Of a stretch of 64,000 bases of DNA, positions 1 to 9,558 are shown one piece after another. A model generated the notes under the pieces. That model saw only the letters and a list, made by a program, of their open reading frames with translations, did not search any database and was not told the DNA's origin. Each line of letters opens with the position of its first letter. Position 1 is the first letter of the stretch. Origin of the DNA: Bradyrhizobium nitroreducens (GTDB lineage Bacteria; Pseudomonadota; Alphaproteobacteria; Rhizobiales; Xanthobacteraceae); NCBI RefSeq assembly GCF_002776695.1, contig NZ_LFJC01000003.1, positions 7,247,114 to 7,311,113 on the forward strand. The letters are read 5' to 3'. The translations under genes and the position numbers were made by a program.

Positions 1-1
1 G

Positions 2-394
2 TGCTTCGACGTCGGCATCGTCCGCTGCGTCGGCATGTATCACCAGGTCGGCATGTACAAAGGACCTCTCGAATACAATTTCGTCATGGGCGTCGCCTCC
101 GGCATGCCTGCCGACCCTGAACTGCTGCCGATCCTGATCAAGCTGAAGCGGCCGGAAGCGCAGTTTCAGGTCACCGCCATCGGCCGCGAAGAGATCTGGC
201 CACTACACCAGCGCTGCGCCGAGCTCGGCGGCCATCTGCGTACCGGCCTCGAAGACGCCTTCTATCTCGCCGACGGCAAGAAGGTGACGTCGAACGGCCA
301 GCTGATCGAGGCCATCGCTGCCTGCGCGCGCCGTGCCGGCCGCGAGATCGCAAGCCCCGCCGAGGCGCGGAAGATCTTTGGGACGAATCGCTGA
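2..394 (+). CDS. Beta-keto acid cleavage enzyme (BKACE/DUF849), 3' part only
   Basis: The gene enters from the left edge: reading from base 2 gives CFDVGIVRCVG before the first internal Met, so the start lies outside. The remaining ~130 residues (MYHQVGMYKGPLEYNFVMG, then PADPELLPILIK and a C-terminal helix) match the C-terminal half of BKACE proteins, the family of 3-keto-5-aminohexanoate cleavage enzyme, TIM-barrel proteins that condense a beta-keto acid with acetyl-CoA. The stop is TGA. About 100 bp of palindromic repeat separates it from the carboxylase genes on the same strand, so a shared catabolic role in acyl-CoA or keto-acid breakdown is plausible but inferred. The substrate cannot be read from this fragment. 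Confidence 0.8.
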   Translation, partial: CFDVGIVRCVGMYHQVGMYKGPLEYNFVMGVASGMPADPELLPILIKLKRPEAQFQVTAIGREEIWPLHQRCAELGGHLRTGLEDAFYLADGKKVTSNGQLIEAIAACARRAGREIASPAEARKIFGTNR

Positions 395-401
395 ACATCC
401 T

Positions 402-483
402 CGTCGTTCCGGGGCGCGCGAAGCGCGAACCCGGAACCTCGGGATTCCGGGCTCGATGCTATCGCATCACCCCGGAATGACGG
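402..483. repeat. Palindromic repeat, family B (CGTCATTCCGGGG type)
   Basis: Imperfect inverted repeat starting CGTCGTTCCGGGGCG and ending CACCCCGGAATGACGG, between the BKACE gene and the carboxylase. Related copies lie at 45246-45350 and 61907-61964. The last bases (GACGGAG) run into the ribosome binding site of the next gene. Confidence 0.75.
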
Positions 484-491
484 AGTAAACC

Positions 492-2108
492 GTGTCCATT
501 CTCGAAAACACCATCTCCCCCGGCAGCGCCGCCTACCACGCCAATCGCGACGGCATGCTCGGCCTGATCGACCGCATGCGCGCGCTGGAGGAGCGCACGC
601 GCGCGGCGTCGGCGGCGGCAAAGGACCGTTTCCACAAGCGCGGCCAGCTGCTGCCGCGCGAGCGCGTGGCGCTGGTGCTCGATCCCGGCGCGCCCTTCAT
701 CGAATTGTCCACGCTCGCCGGCTACATGTTCGACGTGCCGGATGCGGCCAGGAGCGTGCCTGGTGGCGGCGTCATCGCCGGCATCGGCTTCGTCTCGGGC
801 ATCCGCTGCATGGTCAGCGCCAATGACGCCGGCATCGACGCCGGCGCGTTGCAGCCTTTCGGCCTCGACAAGACGCTGCGTGTGCAGGAGCTCGCGCTGG
901 AGAACAAGCTGCCCTACGTCCAGCTGGTCGAAAGCGCCGGAGCCAATCTGTTGCGCTACCGCGTCGAGGACTTTGTCCGCGGCGGCAACATCTTTCGCAA
1001 CCTCGCACGGCTCTCGGCAGCGGGCCTGCCGGTCGTCACGGTGACGCATGGCTCGTCGACCGCTGGCGGTGCCTATCAGACGGGCCTGTCCGACTACATC
1101 GTCATGGTGCGCGGTCGCACCCGCGCCTTCCTTGCCGGGCCGCCGCTGCTGAAGGCCGCGACCGGCGAGATCGCGACCGAGGAAGAGCTCGGCGGCGCCG
1201 AGATGCACACACAGGTGTCCGGCCTCGGCGATTATCTCGCCGAGGATGACCGTGATGCCTTGCGCATCGCCCGCGAGATCATGGCGGCGCTGCAATGGGA
1301 GCGGCCGGGTCGGGTGGCGCCGGAATTCAAGCCGCCGCGCTACGACCAGGACGAGCTGCTCGGCATCATGCCGATGGACCACAAGCGCCCCGTGGACATG
1401 AAGCAGGTGATCGCGCGCATCGTCGACGATTCCGATTTCACCGAGATGGCGCCGAACTATGGCCCGGCAACCGTCTGCGGCCACGCCCGCATCGAGGGCC
1501 AGGCCATCGGCATCATCACCAATAACGGGCCGCTCGATCCCGCCGGCGCCAACAAGGCGACGCATTTCATCCAGGCCTGCTGCCAGACCCGCACGCCGAT
1601 CCTCTATCTCAACAACACCACCGGCTACATGGTCGGCAAGGCCTATGAGGAAGCCGGCATGATCAAGCACGGCTCCAAGATGATCCAGGCCGTGACCTCG
1701 GCGACGGTGCCGCAGATCACCATCTATTGCGGCGCCTCGTTCGGCGCCGGCAATTACGGCATGTGCGGCCGCGGCTTCCACCCGCGCTTCTGCTTCTCGT
1801 GGCCCAATGCCAAGACTGCCGTGATGGGCGGCGAGCAGGCGGCCGAGACCATGGCCATCGTGACCGAGGCCGCTGCCGCGCGCCGCGGCAAGCCGGTCGA
1901 GAAGGAAAAGCTCGACGCGATGAAGGCGCAGATCATCGGCGTATTCGACGGCCAGATGGACGTTTTCTCCACCAGCGCCCGCGTGCTCGACGATGGCGTG
2001 ATCGATCCGCGCGATACCCGCGCAGTACTGTCCGAAGTGCTCGCGATCTGCCGCGAGGGTGATGCGCGCACGCCGCAGCGGATGCAGTTTTCGGTGGCTC
2101 GCCCATGA
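492..2108 (+). CDS. Acyl-CoA carboxylase, carboxyltransferase (beta) subunit
   Basis: 538-residue carboxyltransferase subunit of a biotin-dependent acyl-CoA carboxylase, which moves the carboxyl group from carboxybiotin to an acyl-CoA. The crotonase-like fold shows GSSTAGGAY (about residue 190) and FLAGPPLLKAATGE, followed by EELGGAEMH, all hallmarks of MCC/GCC/PCC beta subunits. A second glycine-rich oxyanion segment, GASFGAGNYGMCGRGF, lies near residue 415. The start is GTG, chosen for GGAG six bases upstream. The stop overlaps the ATG of the alpha subunit (ATGA), so the two are translationally coupled. The pair resembles methylcrotonyl-/geranyl-type enzymes more than acetyl-CoA carboxylase because alpha carries both biotin carboxylase and biotin carrier. 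The exact acyl substrate is not determinable here. Confidence 0.9.
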   Translation: MSILENTISPGSAAYHANRDGMLGLIDRMRALEERTRAASAAAKDRFHKRGQLLPRERVALVLDPGAPFIELSTLAGYMFDVPDAARSVPGGGVIAGIGFVSGIRCMVSANDAGIDAGALQPFGLDKTLRVQELALENKLPYVQLVESAGANLLRYRVEDFVRGGNIFRNLARLSAAGLPVVTVTHGSSTAGGAYQTGLSDYIVMVRGRTRAFLAGPPLLKAATGEIATEEELGGAEMHTQVSGLGDYLAEDDRDALRIAREIMAALQWERPGRVAPEFKPPRYDQDELLGIMPMDHKRPVDMKQVIARIVDDSDFTEMAPNYGPATVCGHARIEGQAIGIITNNGPLDPAGANKATHFIQACCQTRTPILYLNNTTGYMVGKAYEEAGMIKHGSKMIQAVTSATVPQITIYCGASFGAGNYGMCGRGFHPRFCFSWPNAKTAVMGGEQAAETMAIVTEAAAARRGKPVEKEKLDAMKAQIIGVFDGQMDVFSTSARVLDDGVIDPRDTRAVLSEVLAICREGDARTPQRMQFSVARP

Positions 2109-4093
2109 GGAACGGATCAGTGCAACACCACCCGTTCTTCAAAGTTCTGGTTGCCAACCGCGGCGAGATCGCACTACGCGTCATGCGCAGCGCGCGGCAG
2201 CTCGGCCTTGGCGTCGTCGCGGTCTATTCGGATGCCGATCGCGATGCACTCCACGTCAAGCAAGCAGATCAGGCCGTGCGCATCGGCGAAGCCCTGCCGG
2301 CGCAATCCTATCTCAACATTCCCGCCATCATCGCGGCGGCCAAGGCGAGCGGCGCGGATGCCGTGCATCCCGGCTACGGCTTCCTCGCCGAGAACGAGGA
2401 CTTCGCGCAAGCCTGCAAGGATGCCGGCCTCGTCTTCATCGGTCCGTCGCCGCAGGCGATCGAGGCGATGGGCAACAAGGCCGGCGCCAAGGAGATCATG
2501 AAGAAGGCCGGCGTACCCTGCGTGCCCGGCTATCAGGGGGCAGACCAAAGCGACGAGGTCATGCTCGGGGAGGCCAGAAAGATCGGCTTTCCCGTGATGA
2601 TCAAGGCGGTCGCGGGTGGTGGCGGCCGCGGGATGCGGCTGGTCGCTGACGCCGCTTCGTTTCCGGATGCGCTGCGCAGTGCGCGGTCGGAGGCCAAGGC
2701 CGCGTTCGGCGATCCCACCGTCATCCTCGAACGCGCCATCCAGAACCCGCGGCACATCGAGATTCAGGTGTTCGGCGACAGCCATGGCAACGCCATCCAT
2801 CTCGGCGAGCGCGATTGCTCGGTGCAGCGGCGCCACCAGAAGCTGATCGAGGAGGCGCCGTCGCCCGCCGTGACGCCTGAGCTGCGCGCGAAAATGGGCG
2901 AGGTCGCGGTCGCCGCGGTCAAGGCACTGCGCTACGAGGGCGCCGGCACGCTTGAGTTTCTGCTCGACGCGAGTGGTGAATTCTACTTCATGGAGATGAA
3001 CACGCGTCTCCAGGTCGAGCACCCCGTCACCGAGGCGATCACCGGACTCGATCTGGTCGAGCTCCAGCTGCGCGTCGCGCGCGGCGAGGCGCTGCCGATC
3101 AGGCAGCAGGACATCAAGTTCTCCGGCCACGCCATCGAGGTCCGTCTCTGCTCGGAAGATGCGATGCACGATTTCATGCCGCAGTCCGGCCGCATGGCGC
3201 GCTGGCAGGTACCGGAGGGCATCCGCGTCGAGCACGCGCTGCAATCGGGAGCGGAGATTCCTCCGTTCTACGATTCCATGATCGCCAAGGTGATCAGCCA
3301 TGGCACCACGCGCGAAGAGGCGAGGGGGCGGCTGATCGTCGGCCTTGAGCAGCTCACCGCGTTGGGCGTGACCACCAACCAGTCGTTCCTGATGTCGTGT
3401 CTGCGTCACCCCGGCTTTGCCAGGGGCGAGGCGACGACGGCCTTCATCGGCGCCCACCGCGACGAACTATTGGCGCCGCGGGCGGATGCGGCATTCGACA
3501 CGGCGCTGGCCGGCTTGCTGCTCTATGTCACAAATCCGCGTGCACCTGCATGGCAGAGTGGGCGGAGCCTGTCGGCAACCTTCCCGCTGCCGGCGAAGAT
3601 CGAGATCGCCGGCCAGGCGCTGGAGCTCGAAATCACGCGCGAACGCGACGGCAGCTACGTTGTCGCCGCCGCCGATCGTCAGGACAGGTTCGAGATCGAT
3701 CAGCTCGACGCCGATACGATCCGCTTCCGCCACGATGGCGTGATGGACAACGCGAAATTCCTGCGCGACGGCGATCGGCTCTACCTCCAGCACCGCGGCA
3801 TTCCGCTCGCGGTGATCGACCTGACCCTCGCCGCGCCGAAAGCCGCCGCAAGCAACGGCGGCGACGGCAAGGTGCGCGCCGCCCTGAACGGGCGCGTCGT
3901 CGCCGTGCTGGTCAAGCCGGGCGACCGCGTTGCCGCCGGTCAGCCGGTGATGACGCTGGAGGCGATGAAGATGGAGCACGTCCACAAGGCCGGCATCGAC
4001 GGTGTGGTCGCCGCGATCGATGTCGCCGAGGGCGAGCAGGTCACCACGGGCAGGATCGTCGCGGAGATCGAGGTTGCTTCGCCTGCCGCGTGA
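2105..4093 (+). CDS. Acyl-CoA carboxylase, biotin carboxylase/biotin carrier (alpha) subunit
   Basis: 662 residues. The N-terminal biotin carboxylase domain starts at about residue 12 (FFKVLVANRGEIALRVMRSA), with the ATP-grasp glycine loop GGGGRGMR and the metal/ATP motif EMNTRLQVEH. The C-terminal biotinyl domain carries EAMKMEH, with Lys622 as the expected biotinylation site. It carboxylates its own biotin from bicarbonate and ATP and hands the carboxyl to the beta subunit encoded immediately upstream, whose stop it overlaps by four bases (ATGA). Length and domain order fit MCC, GCC or PCC alpha subunits. Nothing looks truncated. Confidence 0.92.
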   Translation: MRNGSVQHHPFFKVLVANRGEIALRVMRSARQLGLGVVAVYSDADRDALHVKQADQAVRIGEALPAQSYLNIPAIIAAAKASGADAVHPGYGFLAENEDFAQACKDAGLVFIGPSPQAIEAMGNKAGAKEIMKKAGVPCVPGYQGADQSDEVMLGEARKIGFPVMIKAVAGGGGRGMRLVADAASFPDALRSARSEAKAAFGDPTVILERAIQNPRHIEIQVFGDSHGNAIHLGERDCSVQRRHQKLIEEAPSPAVTPELRAKMGEVAVAAVKALRYEGAGTLEFLLDASGEFYFMEMNTRLQVEHPVTEAITGLDLVELQLRVARGEALPIRQQDIKFSGHAIEVRLCSEDAMHDFMPQSGRMARWQVPEGIRVEHALQSGAEIPPFYDSMIAKVISHGTTREEARGRLIVGLEQLTALGVTTNQSFLMSCLRHPGFARGEATTAFIGAHRDELLAPRADAAFDTALAGLLLYVTNPRAPAWQSGRSLSATFPLPAKIEIAGQALELEITRERDGSYVVAAADRQDRFEIDQLDADTIRFRHDGVMDNAKFLRDGDRLYLQHRGIPLAVIDLTLAAPKAAASNGGDGKVRAALNGRVVAVLVKPGDRVAAGQPVMTLEAMKMEHVHKAGIDGVVAAIDVAEGEQVTTGRIVAEIEVASPAA

Positions 4094-4098
4094 GACGG

Positions 4099-4524
4099 CT
4101 ACGAGCATTTCTTGAAGTACCGGTAGGTGTCCGGCGCCCGCATCCAGATGAAATCCTGGGTGAGGCCGCCATGGGCATTGATCCAGGAGGTGATGTCCGC
4201 CGCGTAGGCGCGACGCAGCGTCGTCGTGGCGTCAGCCCGGTGCGCAAGATGGAATCCGAAGCTTGCCTCCGGTGTCACGCAGATCCGGCCGCGGGGAATC
4301 CGGCCCAGCAGAACTGTGCAGGCGGATTGGCAGGGGCCGACGATGCGGACATTCACGCCCTGGCGGGCGAGCTCGGTCCAGCGCGCGTTGTAGGCGGCGA
4401 CCGATCCACCGTGATTGTCGGAGACGTCGATCGTCTCCGCGCGGGCGACGGTGCAACTGGCTGACGTGAAAAGGAGGCCGAAGAGAACGGTCAGAGGTCT
4501 GGACAGAGGCATCATCGGATCCAT
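4099..4524 (-). CDS. Small exported protein with ClpP/crotonase-like motif, unknown function
   Basis: About 141 residues. An N-terminal signal peptide (LTVLFGLLFTSASCTVARAE) is followed by a mature domain with VRIVGPCQSACTVLLGRIPRGRICV and then FGFHLAHR. The SAC turn after a hydrophobic strand and the later His resemble the nucleophile and His regions of periplasmic ClpP-fold proteins (COG3904-like), but the similarity is by eye and catalysis is not shown. The reading frame stays open to 4686; I prefer the ATG at 4524 (or ATGs at 4515/4512) because the signal peptide follows directly. It ends five bases from the carboxylase stop, tail to tail, and diverges from the ceramidase-like gene. Confidence 0.6.
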   Translation of the reverse strand: MDPMMPLSRPLTVLFGLLFTSASCTVARAETIDVSDNHGGSVAAYNARWTELARQGVNVRIVGPCQSACTVLLGRIPRGRICVTPEASFGFHLAHRADATTTLRRAYAADITSWINAHGGLTQDFIWMRAPDTYRYFKKCS

Positions 4525-4701
4525 TCCGTTAGAGGGCGCGCGTCGATCGAGACACAGGAAGCCTGACACCGAATGGCTCGAGCCTGTGTGGGCGAACTCA
4601 CAAGCAAGTCTTTCGCTCCCGTCCGCCGTCTCAGGCTCGCGGCCGGAATTCTGCATGATTTCAATGGGATTCATATCCGACGGCACGCGATCAACATCTA
4701 T

Positions 4702-4749
4702 ATTGAACTTTGTTCAATTATCGCCTATGAATATTGAACGTTGTTCAAT
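4702..4749. promoter_or_regulatory. Tandem operator-like dyads, ATTGAAC-N3-GTTCAAT twice
   Basis: Two perfect 7-bp-arm dyads, ATTGAAC TTT GTTCAAT at 4702-4718 and ATTGAAC GTT GTTCAAT at 4733-4749, begin 31 bp apart, close to three helical turns. They sit in an unusually AT-rich patch and end 13 bp before the ATG of the CREST hydrolase gene. Short symmetrical sites of this form are typical of TetR-like dimeric repressors; the regulator is not encoded next door. The second dyad lies almost on the ribosome binding site, so binding would be expected to repress the plus-strand gene. Confidence 0.65.
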
Positions 4750-4762
4750 TCCGGAGTTTTCG

Positions 4763-5581
4763 ATGCGCCCCGATGACCCCACCCGAGCGAACGCCGCCGC
4801 ACTCCCGTCCATGCCCCGCCGGCTCTCGTTCGGGGTGCTGCAAGCCCGCGAAGGCTACCTGGTCGGCGCGATCGCCGTCCTGACGCTGACGGCATGTCTG
4901 GCGCCCCCGCTGCCCGCCGTCGCCTGGCACATCCCGCACTTCGTCGATGGCCGCACCTGGCTTGGCGTGCCCAACGCCGGCGACGTGCTCAGTAATCTCG
5001 CCTTCCTCGCGATGGGCGTCTGGGGCTCGGAGCGGCTGCGCGCCCGCCATGATGCGCCCGTCGGTGCCAGCTGGTTCTTCGTAGGGTTGATCCTCACCTG
5101 CCTGGGCTCGGGCTTCTACCATCTGGACCCCGACATGCCGCAACGGCTTGTGGCCGACCGCCTCGGTATGGCCGTGGCGTTTGCGGGATTCCTGGGCATT
5201 GCCGCCAGCGAGCGTATCAGCGTCCGCGCCGGCGAGGCGGTGCTGGTCCTGATGATGATCGCGGGCCTGCTGGCGGCCTGGGTCGCGCGCGACAATCTCA
5301 CGCCATGGGTGGTCGTGCAGTTCGGCGGCATGGCGCTGGCCGTGGGGCTGGCGTTGACGCGTCCCCGGCCCGGTGCGCTCGGTGTGCCGCTCGGCGGCGT
5401 GATCTTCTTTTATGTGCTGGCGAAGCTGTTCGAGCTCGGCGATGTGATCGTGTTCGACGCGACAGCGCACATTGTCTCGGGCCACACTCTCAAGCATCTC
5501 GCCGCCGCGATGGCGGCGTGGCCGGTGGTCCGGGCGTTGCGCGATCGCACGATCTCCTACCCATATCAAGGCCAGGAGCTC

Positions 5582-5587
<6 letters not shown>
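4763..5587 (+). CDS. CREST-superfamily membrane hydrolase (alkaline ceramidase-like)
   Basis: 274-residue multipass membrane protein, about seven predicted hydrophobic segments. It carries the CREST signature: Ser116-x3-His120 (LGSGFYH), Asp132 (VADRLGM) and His241-x3-His245 (GHTLKHL). This is the same spacing pattern as the zinc-binding and catalytic residues of alkaline ceramidases, so a zinc-dependent amidase acting on a lipid in the inner membrane is likely; the bacterial substrate is unknown. I chose ATG 4763 because CCGGAG lies seven bases upstream; an upstream-extended frame would run through the dyads. Its stop overlaps the stop of the opposing ABC ATPase gene by a few bases, so the two transcripts converge with no spacer. 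Confidence 0.75.
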
Positions 5588-6573
<986 letters not shown>

Positions 6574-6577
<4 letters not shown>

Positions 6578-7581
6578 GCCACCTCCGCGACTTCTTCCGC
6601 GCGCCAGCAGGCGGCAAGATGGCCGCCGCCCCAATCCGCCAGCGGCGGATATTCGGCCTCGCAGCGTTTGATGGCGAGCTTGCAGCGCGGCGCAAAGGCG
6701 CACCCCCTGGGCAGCCGCACCAGCGACGGCACGGTGCCGGGAATCTCGTTCAGTCGTGCCGGCGCGGCAATGCCGGGGGTGGGGACGACGGGGATCGAGG
6801 CCATCAGCCCGCGCGTGTAGGGGTGCTTGGGTGCTGCGAACAGCGCCTCGACGCTGGCTTCCTCGACCTTCCGCCCCGCATACATCACGATCACGCGTTG
6901 CGCGGTCTGCGCGACGACGCCGAGATCATGGGTGATCAGCACGAGGCCGGTGCCGAGCTCCTTCTGAAGATCCAGGATCAGCGCCAGGATCTGCGCCTGG
7001 ATGGTGACGTCGAGCGCGGTGGTCGGCTCGTCCGCGATCAGCAGCGCGGGCCGGCAGGCCAATGCCATCGCGATCATCGCGCGCTGGCGCATGCCGCCGG
7101 AGAGCTGATGCGGATATTCGCGCGCGCGTCGCGCCGGTTCGGGGATGCGCACCAGCCGCAGCATCTCGACGGCGACATCGCCGGCTTCCTTGCTCGACAG
7201 CTTCCGGTGCAGCCGCACCGCCTCGACGATCTGGTCGCCGATCCGCATCACGGGGTTGAGCGAAGTCATCGGCTCCTGAAAGATCATGGAGATGCGGTTG
7301 CCCCTGACCGCGCGCATCTCCGCCTCATCCAGGGCCAGCAGATCGGTGCCTTCGAGCGAGATGGAGCCGCCGACGATTCGGCCGGGCGGATCGGGCACCA
7401 GCCGCATCAGCGACAGCGCGGTGACGCTCTTGCCGCAGCCGGATTCGCCGACGATCGCCAGCGTCTCGCCGCGCTTCACGGTAAAGGAGACGTCGTCCAC
7501 GGCCCTGAAGAGTCCCGAGTTGGTGAAGAACACCGTCTGCAGGTTCCTCACATCGAGCACGAGATCGGATTTGTCAGCCAT
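6574..7581 (-). CDS. Peptide/nickel-type ABC importer ATPase (DppD/OppD-like)
   Basis: 335 residues with Walker A GESGCGKSV, signature LSGGMRQR, Walker B LLIADEPTTALDV and the switch region LITHDLG. The C-terminal cysteine-containing tail (GCAFAPRCKLAIKRC) is typical of OppD/DppD. The start is ATG 7581, which overlaps the stop of the upstream permease gene by one base (TGATG). Together with DppF it powers import through the DppB/DppC channel. Confidence 0.92.
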
Positions 7582-8474
7582 CAGCCGCGCTGCCTCGGAT
7601 CGAGAATGTCGCGCAGGGCGTCGCCGAAAAGATTGGCGCCGAACACGGCGAGACTGATGGCGATGCCCGGGAAGATTACGAGCCAGGGCGCCGTGCGGAC
7701 ATATTCGGCGGCGGATTCCGAGAGCATTCGGCCCCACGACGGATAAGGCTCGGGAATGCCGAGCCCGAGGAAGGAGAGCGAGGCTTCAGTGAGGATGGTG
7801 GAGCCAAGCTGGGCGGTGGCGAGCACGATCAGCGGCGCCAGCGTGTTCGGCAGCACATGGCGAAGCGCGATGCGGACCTCGCTCATGCCGATCGACTTGG
7901 CGGCTTCGACGAAGGGCAGCTCGCGCAGCGCCAGCGTGTTGGCTCGGATGACGCGCGACACCGTCGGGATCAGCGGAATGGCGATGGCGATGATGACGTT
8001 CGGCAGGGACGGGCCGAGGGCGGCCGTCATGATCAGGGCGAGCACCAGCAGCGGCAGCGCCTGAAGAACGTCGGAAACGCGCTGGAAGACGAGATCGACC
8101 CAACCGGAGAGATAGCCGGAGGTGAGCCCGACGATGACGCCGATCGTGCCGCCGAGCGCGGTCGACCCGATGCCGACCGCGAGCGAGATCCGCGCGCCGT
8201 GGATGATGCGGCTGAACACGTCGCGGCCGAACGAGTCTGTCCCCATCCAGTGGGCCCAGCTCGGACGAGCGAGTGCGCGCGCCGAATCGATTGTCAGGGG
8301 ATCATAGCGCGCGATGAAATCGGCGAAGATGGCCGTGAACACGAACACGGTCATGATGATGAGGCCAGCGGCGCCCAGCACATGCCGCTGCGCCAGGAAC
8401 AGCACGCGCCGCCACCCGCCGGTCGCATGGGCGCCGGCCCGCCGGAGTTCGAGATCGTAGTCGATTGCGGCCAA
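7581..8474 (-). CDS. Peptide/nickel-type ABC importer permease (DppC-like)
   Basis: 297-residue inner-membrane permease. An N-terminal cytoplasmic tail and first transmembrane helix (about 28-52) precede WMGTDSFGRDVFSRIIHG, the OppC-type segment, and the EAA-loop motif EAAKSIGMSEVRIALRHVLPN, which contacts the ATPases. About six membrane segments are visible. It lies nine bases downstream of the DppB-like gene and is translationally coupled to DppD. Confidence 0.9.
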   Translation of the reverse strand: MAAIDYDLELRRAGAHATGGWRRVLFLAQRHVLGAAGLIIMTVFVFTAIFADFIARYDPLTIDSARALARPSWAHWMGTDSFGRDVFSRIIHGARISLAVGIGSTALGGTIGVIVGLTSGYLSGWVDLVFQRVSDVLQALPLLVLALIMTAALGPSLPNVIIAIAIPLIPTVSRVIRANTLALRELPFVEAAKSIGMSEVRIALRHVLPNTLAPLIVLATAQLGSTILTEASLSFLGLGIPEPYPSWGRMLSESAAEYVRTAPWLVIFPGIAISLAVFGANLFGDALRDILDPRQRG

Positions 8475-8483
8475 ACAGCTCTC

Positions 8484-9431
8484 CTAATCCGTGTACCTGA
8501 TCCGCGGGTCGAACACCGCGTAGAGCATATCGACGGTGAAGTTCGCGACCACTACGACCACGGCGATGAGCATCACGAGGTTCTGCACGATCGGATAATC
8601 GCGCCACCGGATCGCCTCGACCAGGAAGCGGGCGACGCCGGGGATGTTGAACACGGTCTCCGTCACAATGAGGCCGCCGATCAGGAACGCCGCCTCGATG
8701 CCGATCACGGTGATCACGGGCAGGATCGCGTTCTTCAGCGCGTGCCGGTAGTTCACGGCGGCGTCGGACGCGCCCTTGGCGCGTGCGGTGCGGATATAGT
8801 CCTGACGCAACACCTCCAGCATCGAGGAGCGGGTGATACGCATGGTCAGCGCGGCGCTGCGGAAGCCGACGGCGGCGGCCGGGACGGCGTAGGTAGCGAA
8901 CGCTTCGAGCCAGGTCTGCGGATTCGGATTGAAGATCGGCATCTGGCCGAACATCGCCACCGATGCGGTGAGGATGAGCAGGCCGAGCCAGAACGATGGC
9001 AGCGACAGGCCGCTGAGGCTGATGACGCGCAGCGTGTAATCGAGCCGCGTGCCCTGGTTCACCGCGCTGATGACGCCGAGCGGAATGCCGATCGAGGCCG
9101 AGAACAGCAGCGCGAGGCCGGCGAGCCGTGCCGTGATCGGAATCCGCGGCAGGATTTCCTGCAGCGCAGGCTTCTCGGAGACGTAGGAGTAGCCGAAATC
9201 GCCCCGCACAAAGCCGCTGATCCAGTGCCAATATTGCACGATCAGCGGCTGGTCGATGCCGAGCTCCTTCTCCAGATTGGCCTTGTCGGCGGGATCGACA
9301 TAGCCGGCGGCGGCGAACAGGATGTCGACGATGTTGCCGGGCACGATGCGCAGCAAGAGGAAGATGACGATCGATATCCCGAACAGGGTCACGAGCATCA
9401 GGAACAGGCGTCGCACCAGATAGGCAAACAT
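8484..9431 (-). CDS. Peptide/nickel-type ABC importer permease (DppB-like)
   Basis: 315-residue inner-membrane permease starting MFAYLVRRLFLMLVTLFGIS, the classic DppB N-terminal helix. The EAA-like loop is RTARAKGASDAAVNYRHALKN. It forms the channel with DppC. About 130 bp carrying a short palindromic repeat lie between it and the upstream binding-protein gene, which may act as an RNA-processing or partial-termination point to make more binding protein than permease. Confidence 0.9.
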   Translation of the reverse strand: MFAYLVRRLFLMLVTLFGISIVIFLLLRIVPGNIVDILFAAAGYVDPADKANLEKELGIDQPLIVQYWHWISGFVRGDFGYSYVSEKPALQEILPRIPITARLAGLALLFSASIGIPLGVISAVNQGTRLDYTLRVISLSGLSLPSFWLGLLILTASVAMFGQMPIFNPNPQTWLEAFATYAVPAAAVGFRSAALTMRITRSSMLEVLRQDYIRTARAKGASDAAVNYRHALKNAILPVITVIGIEAAFLIGGLIVTETVFNIPGVARFLVEAIRWRDYPIVQNLVMLIAVVVVVANFTVDMLYAVFDPRIRYTD

Positions 9432-9454
9432 CCTTCGCCCTCCGCGAGCCGCTA

Positions 9455-9523
9455 GAACATGATCCGGACCCGAAGGGCCGCGCTAGCGCAAAGTGCGCGG
9501 CGGTTTTCCGGCAAGATCATGCT
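9455..9523. repeat. Palindromic repeat, CATGATC type
   Basis: Imperfect inverted repeat with outer arms AACATGATCCGG and CCGGCAAGATCATGCT around a GC-rich core, between the binding-protein and permease genes of the peptide importer operon. A GCATGATC-type repeat of this design is common in rhizobial genomes. Confidence 0.65.
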
Positions 9524-9558
9524 CGACACCAAAATCCCAAAGCCTTCAGCCTGCCGCA

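Noticed and set aside
459..3457. Two ~430-codon minus-strand frames opposite the carboxylase genes
   Set aside because: Shadow frames of strongly supported carboxyltransferase and biotin carboxylase genes.
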